NCBI GenBank assembly: GCA_030141605.1
Contig: JAQGDQ010000294.1
Span: forward strand, 87,501-151,500
Source of the DNA: Tubiluchus corallicola
Taxonomy: Eukaryota; Priapulida; Priapulimorpha; Priapulimorphida; Tubiluchidae
Length of the DNA: 64,000 nt
Direction: 5' to 3'
Shown: one piece after another, positions 59,891 to 64,000 of the stretch
Numbering within the stretch: the stretch's first letter is position 1
Layout of the letters: the number at the start of each line of letters is the position of its first letter
The notes under the pieces: generated by a model
Database searches by the model: none
What the model was told of the DNA's origin: nothing
What the model saw: only the letters and a program-made list of their open reading frames with translations
Translations under genes and position numbers: made by a program

Positions 59891-60230
59891 ACCAGTTTTT
59901 TGTGCAATGCGTTTCCGAAATGCATGTGCTAGTGCCCGAATAACTAGCGAATGATGAAATGCATGTAACAGCGAAGAACTAGTGGCGCAAACGCGAAATT
60001 GTGTTTGTGTAGTAATAATCTTTTCACGTAAATCATATTTGCAAAAATAGTACTGTATGTTTCCTTTCAATATTTTAAAGAATAGGTTGTTTTGACCTGT
60101 AGTTTAACATTGGGTCCCGTTGTGCTTTAAAAACACCAGTTAAAACGTCAGATTTCTCACGAGTTAAAACTTGCAGAAACGGGAAAAAAATCAGAGTGAA
60201 AGATTTCCTATGAGAAAGTCAGATTTGTGC

Positions 60231-60310
60231 ATACTGCACGTGTACATTCACTAAACTGACTAGACATTGCGTATACTGCACGTGTACATTCACTAAACTG
60301 ACTAGACATT
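60231..60310. repeat. 40-bp duplication
   Basis: CATACTGCACGTGTACATTC...GACTAGACATT twice in a row. Confidence 0.9.
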
Positions 60311-60344
60311 CTGACAGTTTTAGACTGTAAAGTTTGTAAACTGC

Positions 60345-60542
60345 CGAGGATTCATTAACATTTTTGTCAGAAGTTTCGTAAGAAACTTCGTAGGAATCTT
60401 ATTTTTTGTTTTCGTAAAGTTATGATCGCATTAATAGCCTTCTTATGTTGCGAAATCTTTGCTAATACCTTCGTAAGCTTAAGAATGTTCTTACGAACGA
60501 TCTTGCGAATAAAACAGTCCGTAAGAAGCTTTATGAATCCGC
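60345..60542. mobile_element. foldback MITE with GGATTCATAAA ends
   Basis: GGATTCATTAAC at the left and TTTATGAATCC at the right are inverted repeats. The interior is full of TTCGTAAGAA / TTCTTACGAA motifs that pair across the centre. Confidence 0.6.
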
Positions 60543-61133
60543 CCCGTGTAGTACAAAGTTTACATATTCGGTACAGGTTGCGCAGTCTAATTAGATAAGG
60601 TACACAAATAATGTATTCAATGTGACGCTGTTTATTAAACTTTATATTCAGGCTCAGAATTTAAATTATTCTCGCATTGAAACAGTGAAAACAAGAAATT
60701 CTGACCCAGGAATGCCTGGAAAACTTAAATACACAGAAGAAGCCGAAGATATTCTCCTAAATTTCGTTTACCTTCAAATAAAACTGTTTGCAGTGGTTCT
60801 AATAATCATTCTCATGTGGAGATACAGGCAACATTATATCAAATACAAGCGAGATTAAATTGGCAATCATCGAGGAAAAGCATTGCTCAGCCGCAACCAT
60901 AACAGGTATTTAAATTTGTTCGTCGCTCAAGTGGCTAACTTTAAAATAGAACTGCAAAGTGACTAATAATGTAATGTCAAAAAGCTTTCTATTAATGTAA
61001 TGTATGTATTTGTCTAAGCGACGCCTAAAAATTAGGCCGCTGCGAATTGCATTTCGATAATAATCTGTGTAACTCGTCGGAACCCGGAGAAACTTCCGAA
61101 ATAATTCTCCAATACATAATAATAATAAATTAA

Positions 61134-61134
<1 letters not shown>
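60543..61134. other. nothing recognised
   Basis: A 78-codon plus-strand frame (60622-60858) ends in a hydrophobic stretch, with no homology or gene context. Confidence 0.35.
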
Positions 61135-61190
<56 letters not shown>

Positions 61191-61250
61191 CAGCAGCAGC
61201 AACAGCAGCAGTAGTAGTAGTAGCAGTAGTAGTAGTAGTAGTAGTACGAT
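61135..61250. repeat. (TAG/CAG)n microsatellite
   Basis: AGT triplets with an AGC block. Confidence 0.95.
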
Positions 61251-61309
61251 GAAGAAGAAGAATCTTTAAAGTCAATTATAATAAACTCATAATAATCTAA
61301 AGTGGGCTT

Positions 61310-61515
61310 TTTGGATGAACAATTAACGTAAGCACCAATCTACAACTACATAACAGAGACCACTATCACCCCATTTTTACCCTGTATATCACATGCCAAG
61401 TAGCGAAACAGCAGGGACCATTTTTAAAGTCTTTGGTATTAGCCAGCCTCTGCACCGAACTCACGACCTCCCAGACGAAAAGCGGACGCGCTACCACTAG
61501 ACTAAACCGTCTGAT
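61310..61515 (-). mobile_element. tRNA-derived SINE, copy 2
   Basis: On the minus strand the head TTTAGTCTAGTGGTAGCGCG (A box), GGTCGTGAGTTCGGTGC (B box) and body ACCAAAGACTTTAAAAATGG match 11735-12345, with the tail GTTAATTGTTCATCCAAAA. Only one copy of the middle unit, so this is the unexpanded form. Confidence 0.85.
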
Positions 61516-62686
61516 CAAGTAACTTACCGAAATTCACGCAACAGCGTATTGGAATACTTCTATCTAGCTTCGACTTTCAACTAACTGGTCAATGTCAATT
61601 TAAATGCTAGAAAGACAACTGAAACGGAGCTTTAACTTTATATTAACGGCACAACTCACATTCCGTACAGAAGCAGCATCTAAAAGGGCATTAAATCAAA
61701 CCATTTTGATTTGTGACCAAGTTGATGAATTATAAATGCGCTCTTCACGAGCAGAAAGAACAACATGCCAAACATCACAATATGATGTACAAGAGTGCAG
61801 CATTGTAGTTTCGTTATTGGGATTGTAATATCTTTGATCAATAATGAAAGGCTGAATTACGAGGCTGAATTGCAGCGTGCAAGAGAGAGAGAGAGAGCCT
61901 GAGAAGATCTGACACAGCTCAGTGTGAGGAATTAAAGTGTCCCATCATCACCTATTGACAATCCAACATTGACAAAGTCACAGGATCCTCGGGAACAATT
62001 TAACATCCTCGGGGAGGGCGGATCCAGGATTCGGGCCATTGCAACATGGTATTCTAAAAGCAAGTTTTGTCCCTCAAAATACGAAGAGTATATCCAGGAT
62101 TCGAACAATTGTAACTTCAGTGTTATAAAGGCAGGAGCAGTCCCCTTAAAACGCCAAATGTAGATAGGCGATTAGTGACATATATATATATATATTGCCT
62201 AGATGACACACTTTGCCTAGAGAGACTTTTGCATTATATATAATGGCAAAGAAAAGCATAGGTTAGATTACATGTAATTTGGACACTTTAGTTGGTTTAT
62301 TTTGGCACTCTATAAAATGCTTAGACATTCTATAGAATACCCAATTTCACACTTTGCCTGTAACGTATGTATGCATATATATATATATATATATATATAG
62401 CCTCTTCTTCTTCCATGACCACACCAGTCATAGCCACAAACTCTGCACAACATTCAAAATTCAAAAAATACTTGAATTGCTTGCCTAGTTATTACCTAAG
62501 TTGTTTTATGTGTTTCAAAGAAAATGCCTAGATAATGTATAAAATAACCAGGAAGAATTCAATGTTCGTTTTACACATTGCCAAAGTTACTTTGCGCATT
62601 TTATATAAATCCTAGTTATTGTACAAAACGTCTAGGAAAAGTGTGAAAAAGTCGTAGCAAAAAGATTTATTTCACACTTCCTGAAA
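61516..62686. other. nothing recognised; two (TA)n runs
   Basis: TA microsatellites at 62180-62195 and 62376-62399. TGCCTAG recurs loosely. No exon. Confidence 0.4.
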
Positions 62687-63900
62687 TAGTAGTAGCAGTA
62701 TAATCTTTATTTTGCCTTTTTTAAAACATTGGCCATCATAATAAAAAAGACAGACAATCAGTGTTAGTTCATATAAAAACATACACTGTTCTGGGCAAAT
62801 GCGTCTAGTGCAAGCTAAACTATAAGTGCAACTAGAAATTCAAAAATAAAATATAAAACTACAAACACACAATACACTATGATAAAACTACACACGTTGT
62901 TTTTCTCTCTTCTGATGCACACTTTCATGTCCGCATGCACCCATCCACACTCCTACGCACCCACGCATGCACAGACACACACACACATACACACATGCAC
63001 GCACGCACCCTCGTGCGCGTGCACACACACACACACCAACACACACACCAACACACACACTCACATACACACGCATACACGTCATATTATAATCTAGTAA
63101 GGTCTAGACTATAGATTTGAGTGAATATCATCGTGTTCGTGTGTCGGATATTCAAAACGGGTCATTAAATGTTGTTTTAATTTAGACTTGAATATTGATA
63201 AAGAGCTGCTGTGTTTTAGTGATGTCGGTAATGAATTCCAAAGTTGTGTTGCTTGCTTAGTAATGGAATTCTTTCCACATTGATTGTTCGTTCCAATGAC
63301 TTAAATTTAATGTTCTGTTATTCATACTGGGATTTTGAAGAAGTGGGAGCTTATTGTTTTTGAAAGGAGAATTAACATTGGTGATATATTTATAAAGAAA
63401 CAGGAGAGTTTGACAATCTCTTTGGGCTTCTAATATGGGGATTTTCATGAGGTTTCTAAAGAGGTGGCACAGTATTTATTTGTATTGTGACATGATTTCA
63501 AAGAATGACCATTAACTAATAGTAAAGTATAGTTTTGAAATATATATTTAATTTGATGTAAGCCTCTCTTTTCTAAAATGAATAGGTGTTATATGAAATG
63601 CCTTGGAATTTCATAACTTTCATGTCTAAATTTTACACATTGCCTGTATGCACGAATGCCCTAATTTTCAGTCTATATATAATTAATCAAAGTTATTGGG
63701 TCACCTTATAACACATCAGCATCATAAATTTGCATAACTCTACACACAGCTTTAATCCTTTCATGTAAATTTGAATGACTGAAAAAACTACAAAGTTCAG
63801 ATATTTTAGTATCTGCCACGAATATCTTCTGATAAGGAACATTCACACAATACATGACGTTCAGGCGACGGCCCACAATGACTCTCCCTCCCTCAGGAGG
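62687..63900 (-). mobile_element. LINE reverse-transcriptase 3' end (degraded)
   Basis: On the minus strand NNQCGKNSITKQATQLWNSL, then LKHSSSLSIFKSKLKQHLMT and a stop at about 63112. The 3' UTR includes a (TG)n tract (62930-63080 as CA) and ends GGCAAAATAAAGATTATACT with CTA repeats at 62687. Upstream frames (for example DADVL-GDPITLINYI, GIRAYRQCVKF) are broken by stops and a frameshift near 63300. The assignment of 63660-63900 to the same element rests only on frame continuity. Confidence 0.7.
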
Positions 63901-64000
63901 GTGAAAGGGAAGATCCAGGATGGATAATGTTTTGGGAGAACATGAATCAGTTCAATCTGAGCGATTTACAATGACCTACAGCCTACTGGCGACCCAAAGT

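Noticed and set aside
60622-60858. 78-codon ORF with a hydrophobic C-terminal segment
   Set aside because: No start context, homology or conserved neighbour. AT-rich DNA often gives such hydrophobic frames.

Overview
This is eukaryotic, intron-rich, AT-rich genomic DNA. One gene can be read with confidence: PASK, the PAS-domain serine/threonine kinase, on the minus strand. Its coding exons run from about 36.3 kb (N-terminal side) to about 1.3 kb (C-terminal side). The protein is clearly animal-type PASK. The density of microsatellites, TTAA-flanked MITEs, a tRNA-type SINE and degraded LINE ends suggests an invertebrate animal. A tunicate or other marine invertebrate is possible, but the sequence alone does not decide it.

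Layout. 0-0.45 kb: remnant of a pogo/Tigger-like transposon. 1.3-36.3 kb: sixteen PASK exons (about 920 codons plus a probable missing linker exon), with conserved GT/AG borders and, with one exception, compatible phases. They encode an N-terminal Ser-rich region, PAS modules, a short linker, and a full kinase domain with glycine loop, Lys, HRD, DFG and SPE motifs. The introns hold six copies of one TIR element, a hAT-like inverted pair, TTAA/AGG (Kolobok/T2-like) MITEs, LINE 3' ends, a SINE with an internal 65-bp array, and several minisatellites. The most striking are a 52 x 36-bp array open on both strands (26.1-28.0 kb) and a 71-bp array that repeats the 5' splice site of a kinase exon (4.2-4.5 kb).

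36.3-64 kb: no second gene could be recognised. The region holds LINE reverse-transcriptase C-terminal remnants (37.5-38.6, 42.2, 43.6-44.2, 62.7-63.9 kb), more MITEs, long simple repeats (TG, CA, GA, tetranucleotide mosaics), and an 84-unit, 21-bp array built around a perfect 12-bp palindrome (55.75-57.5 kb). A GC-richer patch near 58.4-58.7 kb has an X-box-like motif, CCAAT boxes and a strong minus-strand splice donor. It could be the PASK promoter and leader exon, but that is inference.

No new multi-gene system is evident. The interest lies in how repeats have grown inside, and in places into, the PASK transcription unit.
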